Source: Berryella intestinalis (GTDB lineage Bacteria > Actinomycetota > Coriobacteriia > Coriobacteriales > Eggerthellaceae). Taken from it: a DNA stretch of 64,000 nucleotides. Positions 45,092 to 53,910 of this stretch are shown here, piece after piece. The translations under genes and the position numbers were made by a program. Under the pieces are notes generated by a model that was given only the letters and a program-made list of their open reading frames with translations, was not told where the DNA came from and ran no database searches. How positions within the stretch are numbered: position 1 is the stretch's first letter; every line of letters begins with the position of its first letter. The stretch is taken from positions 992,001-1,056,000 of the forward strand of contig NZ_CP009302.1 in NCBI RefSeq assembly GCF_000814825.1. Reading direction: 5' to 3'.

Positions 45092-45113
45092 CAGCGCTTG
45101 TTAAAGCGCGGAG

Positions 45114-45156
45114 TGCCGGTCGCAGCCAAGAGCTTGTCGTCAAGCTGCGACCGGCA
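45114..45156. terminator. Convergent terminator hairpin
   Basis: A 13-bp perfect stem (TGCCGGTCGCAGC at 45114-45126 and its complement at 45144-45156) with a 17-nt loop between the convergent genes ending at 45091 and 45178. There is no T tract, but the strength and location support a shared terminator. Confidence 0.6.
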
Positions 45157-45177
45157 GCATGCGCGGGTGCAGAGCCG

Positions 45178-46485
45178 TCATTGCGAAGGGAGCCTGGAAA
45201 GCGCGACCACCAGGCCCCGCGCCGCCCTGTACGAATACGCCTGGCCCTCCACGATGCGGGTGAGGTAGCCGGCATCGGCCAGGCATTCGAGGTCCTTGCG
45301 CGCGGTCGAATAGGCAACCTGGTAGCGTTTCTGCTGTTGAGCGATGAAGAAGCGCCTCTCGGGAGCAAGCACGGCCTGCCGCAGCACCTCTCTTTGGCGA
45401 TACGACAGATGGGGGACGAACCGGATGCCCTCGATGGCCTTTCGGTCGCTGGCGGCGCGTTTCGCCAGGGATTCCCGCATCAAGCGTATCTCTTTCAGCA
45501 TCAACGTCATGAACGCATCGTAGTACAGCGTCCAGTCCATCATGCCGTCGATGCATGCGATCGCCTCCTCGAAACCGCACGCTTCGTCCCCGTACAGCCC
45601 ATAACGCCATTTGTCCAGGATGTTTATCTTGGGAACGTAGCGAAACACGGGGTAGCCCTCGAGAACGAGGAAGAACCGGCTGGCGATGCAGCCCATGAGG
45701 TTGTTGCAGCGAGGAAGCACCGAGGTGCGCCAAAACTGGCAGTTCACCAACATGGAGAGCATGATGGGATGCCGTCTGGGCTCGCAGCGAGGCGTGCGCG
45801 TCAGCTCCACGACGTCTGCCAAGGAAGGCTGGTCGCAGCCGAATTCGTCCGCATCATGGACATAGTGCCGTTCAAGCGGCGAGCGGGGGATCCTGGGCGC
45901 ATCGGCAGCCGATGGGCCGCCGTGCGAATCCTGCACGAGGTACCCGTACATCGCTCGAAGCGTCGGTTCGTCGAACGCCGCGCCCTTCGAGATGCGCGGA
46001 AGGTCGCCCATGATTCTATGGAAGTTCAAGGCGATGTCCTCGGCGTCGGTCGCAGCGTCGCGCTCGCTCATCAGCACCGCGCGCACATCCTCGTAGGAGG
46101 CCTCGTAGCCATCGTAGGCCAGATTGGTCGCGATCTCCTCGACGTAGGGCTGCGTGATGAACGAGCCGTCGGCCCACGCGGATATGAGGTCGTCGAGCTC
46201 GGAACCCGTGCACGTCAACCGTTCGAGCTCTCTGAGCGTACGGTACTGCCTTTCGGTGACGTTATGCCAGTTGCGCGACGCGCCTTTGACGGTATCGAGG
46301 CTCTTCGGGCTGCGGTACGACTGGGCGTAGCGCACTTCGGTCAGGGCGGCCCATACCTCGTCGGGGGAATACCCGTTGGGAACGAAGTCGGGCGTTACGT
46401 CGCTTTTGCGCACAGGTTCGGCCCACGCCCTCCTCAGAAGCGCGAGGAACTCCGGGGCGCGCAGTATACCTAGATCGTTTCCCAT
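45178..46485 (-). CDS. Fic-fold protein lacking the catalytic motif, with C-terminal winged helix
   Basis: 435 residues. The layout resembles Fic proteins: a long N-terminal helical part, a Fic-like helix pair (MLSMLVNCQFWRTSVLPRCN, then ASRFFLVLEGYPVF), and a C-terminal winged helix (SYRQREVLRQAVL, then YQVAYSTARKDLECLADAGY). At the active-site position HPFxDGNGR the sequence reads TSVLPRCNNLMG, so the catalytic His, Gly and Arg are gone. It cannot AMPylate by the usual mechanism and is more likely a DNA-binding regulator. It lies downstream of a Tat flavoprotein on the same strand. The Fic assignment is by pattern and moderate. Confidence 0.6.
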   Translation of the reverse strand: MGNDLGILRAPEFLALLRRAWAEPVRKSDVTPDFVPNGYSPDEVWAALTEVRYAQSYRSPKSLDTVKGASRNWHNVTERQYRTLRELERLTCTGSELDDLISAWADGSFITQPYVEEIATNLAYDGYEASYEDVRAVLMSERDAATDAEDIALNFHRIMGDLPRISKGAAFDEPTLRAMYGYLVQDSHGGPSAADAPRIPRSPLERHYVHDADEFGCDQPSLADVVELTRTPRCEPRRHPIMLSMLVNCQFWRTSVLPRCNNLMGCIASRFFLVLEGYPVFRYVPKINILDKWRYGLYGDEACGFEEAIACIDGMMDWTLYYDAFMTLMLKEIRLMRESLAKRAASDRKAIEGIRFVPHLSYRQREVLRQAVLAPERRFFIAQQQKRYQVAYSTARKDLECLADAGYLTRIVEGQAYSYRAARGLVVALSRLPSQ

Positions 46486-46592
46486 CGTCTTCCCCTCACA
46501 TGCGGCGGACCTTCGAGATACGCTGATTCTACCCGTTCGCGTACCCCGAAGACCCGCCCGGCAAGCGTCCGGCTAAGCGGTGCGACGGTACG

Positions 46593-48272
46593 TCACGCCC
46601 AATCGGACAGGCCCTTGATCTCGTTGGCGGCTATCTCGCCATAGGCGATACCCGGGCCGAGGGTTCCGCCTCCCCCGGTGTAGCACGCCCCGCCTGCCCC
46701 TATCCCGCTCACGTTTCCCTGCGCGTAGAGCCTGCCGATCACGTTTCCGTCCATATCGACGGTCTGCGCGTGCGAGTTGGTCTTGATGCCTCCCATAGTG
46801 CCGAGCACCACCGGCACGATCTCGGCTGCATAGTACGGTGCGGTGCTGATCGGCTGCAAGGTTCTGAACGGGCCTTCGAAGCCCGGGCTCGAATACGTCG
46901 AATGCTGCCCGTAATAGTCCTGCCCGCGGCCGAAATCGGGGTCCTCCCCTTTCTCCGCGTATTCGTTGAAGCGGCTTATCTGGGCTAAAAGCCCCCTTTC
47001 GTCGATCCCGCACGCGCGCGCCAGCTCTTCGAGCGTATCGAACCGCGTGTAGCTCGGCCCCGGCTTGCCCTTCTCGCCGCCGTTGAAGGCATGCGCATCC
47101 GCCCCAGCCTGATCGACGATCGCCCATGCCGGAAGATTGGCCCAGCCGCGATGCTCTCCGTTGTTCTCGAACCCGCCGAAGCTCCTCCCGACGCAGTCGT
47201 ACGTCGCGCATTCGTTGGTGAAGCGCTTTCCGTGCTTGTTGACGAAGATGATGCCACGCTTTGCGTCGTCCCTGATGATGTTCGACAGCTGGGACCTGCC
47301 GTCTTCGCGGGCCTCCTCGAAGTCCTTTTTGTAACCGGGCGACAGAAACGCCTCGGCCATAAGCCTCAGGTCGGCACCCAGCTTCATGGCCATCTTCTGC
47401 CCGTCGCCCTCGTTGCTCGCAACGCCCCAACTGTATCGAGCGGGGGTCCTGAGGTAGTTCTCCATCATGCCCATGTTCCAATCGAAGCCCCCCGAGGCCA
47501 GCACGACGGCTTTCTTCGCCCTGATGTTGACGGTTTTCCGACCCGACTGCGCAACCACGCCCAGCACCTCGATGGAACCGTCGTCGAGCGTCCTGCTGAT
47601 GAACGAGCGGGCCGGGGTCTCGGTCATGAACTTGGCGCCCAGCTTCGTCGCGGCCGCGATGACCGGCCCGTTCAATTTGCCGACGCTCGTCTCGCCCTCG
47701 CCGACTTTGGGAAGGATGGCCCGCCCGCGCGTCTTTCCCCCGGGAAGAAAGACGCTGTAGTCGATGCCGGAAGGCCAAATCGCCCATTCAACCCCCGCCA
47801 AATCGGTGACGTTGCGCACGGCGGCGTTCACGTTGTCCAAAAACGCCTCCGCTTCGTCGGGAAGAAACGTGTCCCCCGAAAGCGCCTGGATGTAGGCAAG
47901 GGCCTCCTCCCTGCTGTCCTCTATGCCCTCGGCTATCTCCAGATCGTTGCAGGGAGCCCACACGACGCTCGAGGAGTAGATGGTCGAACCCCCGGTCTGC
48001 GCGGCCTTCTCCAACACGATGACGTCATGTCCGTCGTGGGCGCACCGCAAAGCGGTGTACGAGCCCGTCCCGCTGCCCACGACGACGACGTCGGCCTCGT
48101 GGTCCCACTCGATCGAAGCCGGGTCGAATGCGCCGGCCGAGCCGCCGCCTTTCGATCCGGCCTTTTTCGGTGCCGCTCCGCACCCGGCGAGCGCCGCGCC
48201 GGCAACCGTCGTAAAACCGATGGCGCCGCCCAGTTTGAAGATGTCTCGGCGACTCAGATCATGCCTTCCCAT
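46593..48272 (-). CDS. Tat-exported FAD-dependent reductase (fumarate reductase/KstD-like)
   Basis: 559 residues from the ATG at 48272 (AAGGGG upstream). Twin-arginine signal (LSRRDIFKLGGAIGF) and lipobox (ALAGCG), Gly/Ser linker, FAD motif (DVVVVGSGTGSYTALRC), GEGDGQKMAMKLG-like and NKHGKRFTNECATYD blocks, and the end LYAQGNVSGIGAGGACYTGGGGTLGPG. The last block resembles 3-ketosteroid dehydrogenases and urocanate/fumarate reductases. An exported, lipid-anchored reductase for an organic acceptor is inferred; the substrate is unknown. Different subfamily from the flavoprotein at 5160 and no LuxR neighbour; a Fic-like gene follows. Confidence 0.86.
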   Translation of the reverse strand: MGRHDLSRRDIFKLGGAIGFTTVAGAALAGCGAAPKKAGSKGGGSAGAFDPASIEWDHEADVVVVGSGTGSYTALRCAHDGHDVIVLEKAAQTGGSTIYSSSVVWAPCNDLEIAEGIEDSREEALAYIQALSGDTFLPDEAEAFLDNVNAAVRNVTDLAGVEWAIWPSGIDYSVFLPGGKTRGRAILPKVGEGETSVGKLNGPVIAAATKLGAKFMTETPARSFISRTLDDGSIEVLGVVAQSGRKTVNIRAKKAVVLASGGFDWNMGMMENYLRTPARYSWGVASNEGDGQKMAMKLGADLRLMAEAFLSPGYKKDFEEAREDGRSQLSNIIRDDAKRGIIFVNKHGKRFTNECATYDCVGRSFGGFENNGEHRGWANLPAWAIVDQAGADAHAFNGGEKGKPGPSYTRFDTLEELARACGIDERGLLAQISRFNEYAEKGEDPDFGRGQDYYGQHSTYSSPGFEGPFRTLQPISTAPYYAAEIVPVVLGTMGGIKTNSHAQTVDMDGNVIGRLYAQGNVSGIGAGGACYTGGGGTLGPGIAYGEIAANEIKGLSDWA

Positions 48273-48464
48273 AACGCTACCCCTTCCCGAACCGATCAAC
48301 CGAACCGAAGTTCAACCGATAACGGCTGGAATGTAACCCCGCAGATCAAAGGCGTAAAGATAGCGAAAACGAATAGTTAGCGCGCTGCGTTGGATCAGAT
48401 CAGGCGGTCGAAAGCGCCGTCTTTTCCCTAGGTATCGAAAATCGATAGGCCCGAATCAGAAAGC

Positions 48465-51014
48465 TCACGCTCCGAAACGTTCGGAAGGCCTCCTTCGAAG
48501 GAAAAGCGCCGCAGCCGCAGCCGCCAGGCCGACGACCGCACCTCCCGCGAGCGCGAACGGCGCGGCCGCGTCACCCGTCACCGGGAGGACCGAGGGCGCC
48601 TTTCTCGCAGTCGGGCTGCCGTTGTCCGAAGGGGCAGACGGCTCGTCGGGTTCCGGGTCCCGCGGCTCGCTCGGTGCGGGCGGATCGACGGGTTTCGGAT
48701 CCTGCGGTTTCTCGGGCGCAGGCGGATCGACGGGCTTCGGGTCCTCCGGCTCGCTCGGCGCGGGCGGCTCTTCGACGGGATCATGGCGATTGGTTATGAT
48801 GAAGCCGCTTTGCGCATCGCCCGTCACGGAGGCTTCGTAGCCTTTCGCGACGTCGATCTCTCTCACGGTGTATTCGATCGCGCGACCGTCCTTGTTCGCG
48901 AACAGGTCGTTCCAGGTATGCGACCACGATCCCGCCTCATCGAGAACGACAGGGCTCCCATGAGCCGCGCCGTCGGCGTAGAGCTGCACCTTCACCGAAC
49001 CGGGACGCAGCCTGTCCTTGTCGTTGCCGTCGAGCCACGCCTTGGTCACGGTGACGGACGTCTTGTCGGGAGCGTGGGAGTTCTCCAGATCGAACCCGCG
49101 AACGACAGAAGCGTAGCCCTCCACCGCGTCCTCGGCGATCCGATAATCGATCTCATGGCCGTCCGTTCGGTCGTATTTCGCCAGGCCGGCGAAACTCCAA
49201 GCCCAACCATCGGCCTCGGTGACCGTTTTCCGATCGGCCTCGATCCCGTCTGCAAGCAGCCTCACGGTGATGGCAGACGGACGCTTCCCGTCGCGGTTCC
49301 CGTCGTCGTTCCAGGTCTTGGACCCCGCCACATCGACGGTCTTCAGCTTGTTGTCGAACGTCATGGCCGCAACCGGGGCGCCGCCCTTCGTGATTTCGGG
49401 CACGCATTCGAGCGTCCCGTCCCCGTCCGCATCGATAGGCGTGACGCGCACCGTGTACACGGACTCGTCGAGCACGTATCCGCTCGCGCTCTGATCGCGC
49501 GCCTCCCTTACCGTGTAGACGTAGGTCTTGCCCACATCCCGCTTTCCGAAGGAGATGGGATCGAACGAGACGGTGCCGTCAGCGGAGTTCTTCTTCACCT
49601 GGAGCACCTGCGCCGACGAGTCGAGGAGCTCGAAGGAGAACTCCGCGTTCGCGGGCTGCTTTCCGTCGACGGTCTTGCTCGCCGTGAACGCAAGCGATCC
49701 CGACACCTTCTTGGTCTTGGTGGTGTTGCCGCCCACGGTGTTCTCGATGGTGGTGCCGGCGGGCACGCGGGAGAAATCGGTCACGATGGTGACGGACTGC
49801 TTGGAGCTGGCGGGGATGGGCTTCGTGTTGGAGATCTTCACCGAATGGGAGGTCCGATCGTATACGAGCGAGAAGTAGTCCGATCCGTAGGAATCAACGT
49901 AGGTGACGCGCTCGTCGAGCTTGTCGACCAGGTTGATCTCTCCTGCGGAGAACTCCTGGTCGTTCTCGAAGTCGATGGTGTAGGTGACGGTCTGGTCGGC
50001 CGGATCGTCACCGATCTCGGTCTTGTCCACGCTCTTGTATCCGATGGAGCTGCTGTAGCCCGACTTGGCCTTGATAGTGAACGTCGAGGTTTCGGTGTCG
50101 AGGCCGTTGTAGCCGGTATAGCTGATGGTGGCGCTGTTCGCCATCTTCGACATCGTGCCCTTGGCGACGGTGACCGTGTAGTAGATGCGGTAGTACTTCG
50201 TTCCGTCCAGCCGATCGGCGAAATCGAAGGTCATCGTGCGGCCCGACACCTTGGCGATCTGCGCCACCTCGTCGGCCGGAAGCTCGGGGCCGGTCTGCTT
50301 GTTGGCGTATTCCGTGACGATCCTGATCGACGAGGGGTTAAGCGTCATGTCGGCGGGAAGCGTGTCGGTAACCCGAGCGCCCAGCATCACCGACATGCGC
50401 GGATCGACGTCGATGGCGTACGTAACGGAAACGTCTCTATCCTGGTCGTACACGCCGGTGAGGGCCGTATCCTGGGTGTATCCGTCACCGCTGTAGCCCC
50501 ATTTGATGATGCCGCGCGTCTCGGGCCCGACTCCGCTGCCATGGGTTCCGGCTCCGACGGTGATGGTCTTCGACGCGCTGCCGACGCTGACCGTCGCCTG
50601 CTTCGAAGTGTCCGAGGCGTTGCTGCCGAACGCCGAAATCGAGAACGAACCGGAAATCGCGTTCGCGGCGTTCTCGTTGAACACCAGCTTGTAGCTGCCG
50701 TTTCCCAGATCGATCTTCTGGGCGAACACCTGCGAGCTCACCGCGAGCGACACGTTTTTCAACGCATCGGGAACCTTCACCGTGATGTAGTCGCCGGCGC
50801 TGATCCTGCCGTGGTCGATGGTGTAGCTCACCTTGAAGGCGACGTACTGGCCGTTTGCCACCGAGTCGCCCTCGGTCGTGATCGTGGGGTGGAAGTAGGC
50901 CGAGGCGTCCGACCCGGCCCTCGCCTCGCCGGCGGCGAGCGCCTTGGGCGCGCCCAGAGCGCAAAGGCCCACAACGAGGGCGACGCTCACCAGGCATGCG
51001 TATATCCTTTTCAT
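48465..51014 (-). CDS. FctA/Cna-B pilin-like LPxTG surface protein
   Basis: 849 residues. Signal peptide (YACLVSVALVVGLCALGAPK), an adhesin head (residues 35 to 460, with collagen-binding-like strands), one FctA/Spy0128 isopeptide domain (about 460-580; AFTASKTVDGKQPANAEFSF, VSFDPISFGKRDVGKTYVYT), then two Cna-B domains (SKTWNDDGNRDGKRP, TKAWLDGNDKDRLRPGSV), a Pro/Glu-rich wall spacer with three PxxPE/DPKPVDPPAP repeats and the sorting signal LPVTGD, hydrophobic helix and basic tail. AGGAG precedes the ATG. A sortase-anchored adhesin or pilus subunit is inferred; no sortase gene lies in the window. Confidence 0.92.
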   Translation of the reverse strand: MKRIYACLVSVALVVGLCALGAPKALAAGEARAGSDASAYFHPTITTEGDSVANGQYVAFKVSYTIDHGRISAGDYITVKVPDALKNVSLAVSSQVFAQKIDLGNGSYKLVFNENAANAISGSFSISAFGSNASDTSKQATVSVGSASKTITVGAGTHGSGVGPETRGIIKWGYSGDGYTQDTALTGVYDQDRDVSVTYAIDVDPRMSVMLGARVTDTLPADMTLNPSSIRIVTEYANKQTGPELPADEVAQIAKVSGRTMTFDFADRLDGTKYYRIYYTVTVAKGTMSKMANSATISYTGYNGLDTETSTFTIKAKSGYSSSIGYKSVDKTEIGDDPADQTVTYTIDFENDQEFSAGEINLVDKLDERVTYVDSYGSDYFSLVYDRTSHSVKISNTKPIPASSKQSVTIVTDFSRVPAGTTIENTVGGNTTKTKKVSGSLAFTASKTVDGKQPANAEFSFELLDSSAQVLQVKKNSADGTVSFDPISFGKRDVGKTYVYTVREARDQSASGYVLDESVYTVRVTPIDADGDGTLECVPEITKGGAPVAAMTFDNKLKTVDVAGSKTWNDDGNRDGKRPSAITVRLLADGIEADRKTVTEADGWAWSFAGLAKYDRTDGHEIDYRIAEDAVEGYASVVRGFDLENSHAPDKTSVTVTKAWLDGNDKDRLRPGSVKVQLYADGAAHGSPVVLDEAGSWSHTWNDLFANKDGRAIEYTVREIDVAKGYEASVTGDAQSGFIITNRHDPVEEPPAPSEPEDPKPVDPPAPEKPQDPKPVDPPAPSEPRDPEPDEPSAPSDNGSPTARKAPSVLPVTGDAAAPFALAGGAVVGLAAAAAALFLRRRPSERFGA

Positions 51015-51377
51015 TTAATCTCCTTACCGGGCCCGTTATCGTGTTTTGCCCAGCGTCCGAACAGGTCGGGCGGCTTGGGCGATCGGGCCAGCCTCTACAC
51101 GGCCGCGCGGAAGGGCGCGACCGCGAAAATATCTGAGTTATTTCATGGGAGATTAAACACAAAAGCAAAGCCGATGGCAACACTCATAAGAAGGTATTGC
51201 GCGCAAAATCGGCGCAGGAAGAACTTGTTTACCGCTCGTTATGGTGTCCCCGCTCGAACCGAAACGATTCGAAAACCGAGGGACCGCCGAGGGATCGAAA
51301 CCAGCCGATGGGCAGAATCCCCAGGCCGACCTCGAAGCGCGCCTGAACTCTGGCCGGAAACGCCAACGGCGGGCGGA
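51015..51377. promoter_or_regulatory. Intergenic region between the ABC transporter and the LPVTG protein
   Basis: 363 bp without a gene. On the minus strand it must hold the promoter of the pilin-like gene; the AT-rich part at about 51126-51200 includes TTGCTT, 17 bp and TGAAAT, a weak -35/-10 pair. No terminator with a T tract was seen after the ABC transporter stop at 51378. Confidence 0.3.
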
Positions 51378-52151
51378 TCAAGCGATGCAGGGCACGGCTA
51401 TGCTCGCGCCCTCAACCTCGACGATCCGAAACCGCGTGCCGTATGTCTCGGAGACGGCCTCGTCGGTGACGACGTCCCTTCCTCCCCGCGCGACCACGCG
51501 CCCGTCCCGCACCAGCATGAACCGGTCGCAGAACCGCAGGGCGAGGTTGATGTCGTGCAGCACCAGCACCGTCGCCAGATTCTCGCGGAGGGTGATCGAG
51601 CGGATGGCCGCCATGACCTCAAGCTGGTTTCTCGGATCGAGAGCGCTCGTGGGCTCGTCCAGTATCAGCACCCGGGGCTCTTGGGCCAACGCCCGGGCGA
51701 TGAGCACCTTTTGGCGCTCCCCTCCCGAAAGCTCGTCGCAGAACCGATCCGCGAAACCCTCGAGGCCCAGTGCAACCAGGCAGTCCGCGACAACAGAGCG
51801 GTCCTTGTCGGCGAGGCTCCATCCAATGTGGGGCTTTCGACCGAGGAGGACCTCGTCGTACACCCTCAGATGGGGTATCGCCTGCTGCTGCGTCACATAC
51901 GCTATCCGCTTCGCGACGGCGCGCCTTCTCATGGCGGCCAGATCCTCGCCTGAAACAGACACCTTCCCCTTCGCGGGCCTCGCGATGCCCGCGAGAAGGT
52001 CCAGCAGCGTCGACTTGCCCGCCCCGTTGTTCCCCAGTATCGCCAGCATCGATCCCGCCTCGGCGCTTGCATTCAGGCCGTCGAACACGCTGCGGGAGGC
52101 CCCGCGATACGCATACGCCAACCCCGCCGCCTGCAAAACTCCCTCGATCAT
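51378..52151 (-). CDS. FecE/BtuD-type ABC transporter ATPase
   Basis: 257 residues from the ATG at 52151, overlapping the permease stop by 4 bp; a much longer frame upstream is out of frame with the permease. Walker A (LGNNGAGKSTLLDL), signature (LSGGERQKVLIARAL), Walker B (VLILDEPTSALDP) and the H-loop (VLVLHDINLALRFCD) are complete. YVTQQQAIPHLRVYDEVLLG is typical of the iron-siderophore/haem/B12 group. It powers the FecCD-type permease; the matching binding protein is divergent at 53911. Confidence 0.9.
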   Translation of the reverse strand: MIEGVLQAAGLAYAYRGASRSVFDGLNASAEAGSMLAILGNNGAGKSTLLDLLAGIARPAKGKVSVSGEDLAAMRRRAVAKRIAYVTQQQAIPHLRVYDEVLLGRKPHIGWSLADKDRSVVADCLVALGLEGFADRFCDELSGGERQKVLIARALAQEPRVLILDEPTSALDPRNQLEVMAAIRSITLRENLATVLVLHDINLALRFCDRFMLVRDGRVVARGGRDVVTDEAVSETYGTRFRIVEVEGASIAVPCIA

Positions 52152-53230
52152 CGGCGGTACCCCCGATACAGCAGGTACAGGAAAAGCGGGGCGCCCAAAA
52201 ACGACGTGATGGCCCCGATGGGAAGGATGACGGGGGAAAGAACCATCCGGGCCGCCAGATCGGACAGAAGCATTATGGTCGACCCCAAAACCAAAGACGC
52301 GGGCAGCAAGAAGCGGTAGTCGTTGCCCACCATCCGCCGTGCGATATGGGGAGCGATAAGGCCGATGAAGTTGATGAGGCCCACGAACGAAACCATGGAC
52401 GCCGCCATAAGCGATGCCACGGCAACCCCCGCCGCACGCGTTTTGCCCACGTCGACGCCGAGGCCCGCAGCCGCATGCGCCCCGTTTTGCAGCGCATTGT
52501 AGCTCCATCGGTTCGCGAAGAAGTACGCGCTGCAACCCGCCCCCACCAGTGCCATGAACCCGATCTGCGACCACGTCGCCCGTCCCAGGTCGCCGAATTG
52601 CCAGAACAGGACCTTCGTGAGCTCGACGTCGTTCGCGAAGTACTGGATGATGGTCGACGCGCCCGCCCAGAGGGCCGACAGCGCGACGCCCACCAGCACG
52701 ATGCTCTCGGGCCGCATCGACCCGAAGCGCGAGAACAAGAGCACCACCAGGCTCGACGCCATCGCTCCGGCGAACGCGAACAACGCCGTCGCCCCCATCC
52801 CCACGCTCGCTCCCGACCCGGCGAATGCGGGCAGCGCGACAAGGATGGCGAAGGTGGCCCCGAAGGCGGCGCCCTGCGATATGCCCACCGTCGAAGAGGA
52901 CGCCAGCGGGTTTTCCAGCACGCTTTGCAGCGCGGCTCCGGCCAAGGCGAGCCCCGCACCCGAGACGATCGCGCACGCCACCCGCGGCAGCCTGATGGAG
53001 CGCACCGAGGCCACATCCTGGGCGCTCCCGATGCCGAACAGAGCCGCGGCGCTTGTGGGCAGATCGATATGGGAGGCGCCGAACGAGAGGCTGAACATGG
53101 CCGCGAGCACCATGCCGATCGTTATCGCGGCGATCGATGCCGTGCATCTGCGCTCGGAGCGCCTTGCCGCCGCCCCGAGGCGCTCTGCGCAACCAAGCTC
53201 TCCCTCCGCTTGCAGGCGGGCAGCCGCCAC
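52148..53230 (-). CDS. FecCD/BtuC-type ABC permease
   Basis: 360 residues, GTG start directly after the FmdE stop. About ten helices with the family motifs LPRVACAIVSGAGLALAGAA, NPLASSSTVGISQGAAFGA, FVGLINFIGLIAPHIARRMV. The N-terminal 35 residues are cytosolic and Ala/Arg/Glu-rich. It imports a chelated metal, haem or corrinoid; the coupled FmdE gene points to a metal linked to molybdenum or tungsten enzymes or to another metallo-complex, which sequence alone does not settle. Confidence 0.9.
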   Translation of the reverse strand: MAAARLQAEGELGCAERLGAAARRSERRCTASIAAITIGMVLAAMFSLSFGASHIDLPTSAAALFGIGSAQDVASVRSIRLPRVACAIVSGAGLALAGAALQSVLENPLASSSTVGISQGAAFGATFAILVALPAFAGSGASVGMGATALFAFAGAMASSLVVLLFSRFGSMRPESIVLVGVALSALWAGASTIIQYFANDVELTKVLFWQFGDLGRATWSQIGFMALVGAGCSAYFFANRWSYNALQNGAHAAAGLGVDVGKTRAAGVAVASLMAASMVSFVGLINFIGLIAPHIARRMVGNDYRFLLPASLVLGSTIMLLSDLAARMVLSPVILPIGAITSFLGAPLFLYLLYRGYRR

Positions 53231-53773
53231 CTAGAAGCCCTCGCGCTCGTACGGATCGTAGCAGTCGAGGCACACCGGCTTTCCGTCCTGCAGGCGCAGG
53301 GCGTACTCCGCCGTTTTCTCGCCGCAAACAGAGCAGCGCTGCGATCTGAAGATCCTCGCGCTTTCGGGAAGTCCGTAGGACGGGGTCCCGATGTCGAACA
53401 GCTGCTCGTACGGCGTCGAGACCAGGTAATCCTGGAACGCAGCGCGATCCAGCCCCTCGCCGCAGCCGGGTTTCAGGCACAGCCGCACGCTCCGACCGCT
53501 CTCGCGGGAGAAGAACGAGAAGGCCATCTTCCCGCGCAAGCGCGAGATGAGGTTGCCCTTGCCGTACGTGCACCCGAGCAGGGCTTGCACCGCATCGACC
53601 CCGCACGCGTCGTTCTCCACCACGCAGACCAGCTCTTCGTCAACCGAGGCATCGCCCTCGGACAGCCCCAGCTGCGCGATGGCCCCCTCGCACGCCTTGA
53701 ATCCCATCGCGAGGCCCGGGCATTTGTGTCCGTGGAACCGCGCGGCCTTTTCCCAAAGATCAGCTGAGAGCAT
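53231..53773 (-). CDS. FmdE-family protein
   Basis: 180 residues from the ATG at 53773 (GGAAGGA upstream). The family signature HGHKCPGLAMGFKA with FRHGHKCPG-like Cys18, VENDACGVDAVQALLGCTYG and a C-terminal zinc ribbon (CSVCGEKT, then CLDCYDP) define FmdE. FmdE proteins accompany molybdenum or tungsten formylmethanofuran dehydrogenases in archaea, but most bacterial copies are beside FecCD-type transporters, as here, with unknown role, possibly metal handling. First gene of the operon; the permease GTG starts one base after its stop. Confidence 0.85.
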   Translation of the reverse strand: MLSADLWEKAARFHGHKCPGLAMGFKACEGAIAQLGLSEGDASVDEELVCVVENDACGVDAVQALLGCTYGKGNLISRLRGKMAFSFFSRESGRSVRLCLKPGCGEGLDRAAFQDYLVSTPYEQLFDIGTPSYGLPESARIFRSQRCSVCGEKTAEYALRLQDGKPVCLDCYDPYEREGF

Positions 53774-53849
53774 AGCCCGTCCTTCCATCGAATAATACGA
53801 TTTTTCATTTCCTCACACGAGGCTCGTCTGTATACTATAGCGGCAATGT

Positions 53850-53874
53850 TATTACGAATCTACCATTCGTAATA
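53850..53874. promoter_or_regulatory. 10-bp-arm palindromic operator in the FmdE/binding-protein divergent promoter
   Basis: Arms TATTACGAAT and ATTCGTAATA flank a 5-bp centre, a perfect dyad. On the minus strand TATAGT (53839-53834) lies 10 bp beyond it, so the dyad covers the expected -35 region of the fmdE-ABC promoter. It also sits about 36 bp before the binding-protein start. A dimeric metal-responsive repressor could control both directions. Confidence 0.75.
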
Positions 53875-53910
53875 CTAGACGGAGGGAAATCGACGGGAAA
53901 CGGAGGGATC

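Noticed and set aside
45178-46485. Active Fic AMP-transferase toxin
   Set aside because: The HPFxDGNGR motif is absent.
48783-51953. A 1056-codon plus-strand frame
   Set aside because: Opposite the LPVTG protein and ABC ATPase genes, with no ribosome site, domain or sensible composition; antisense shadow.
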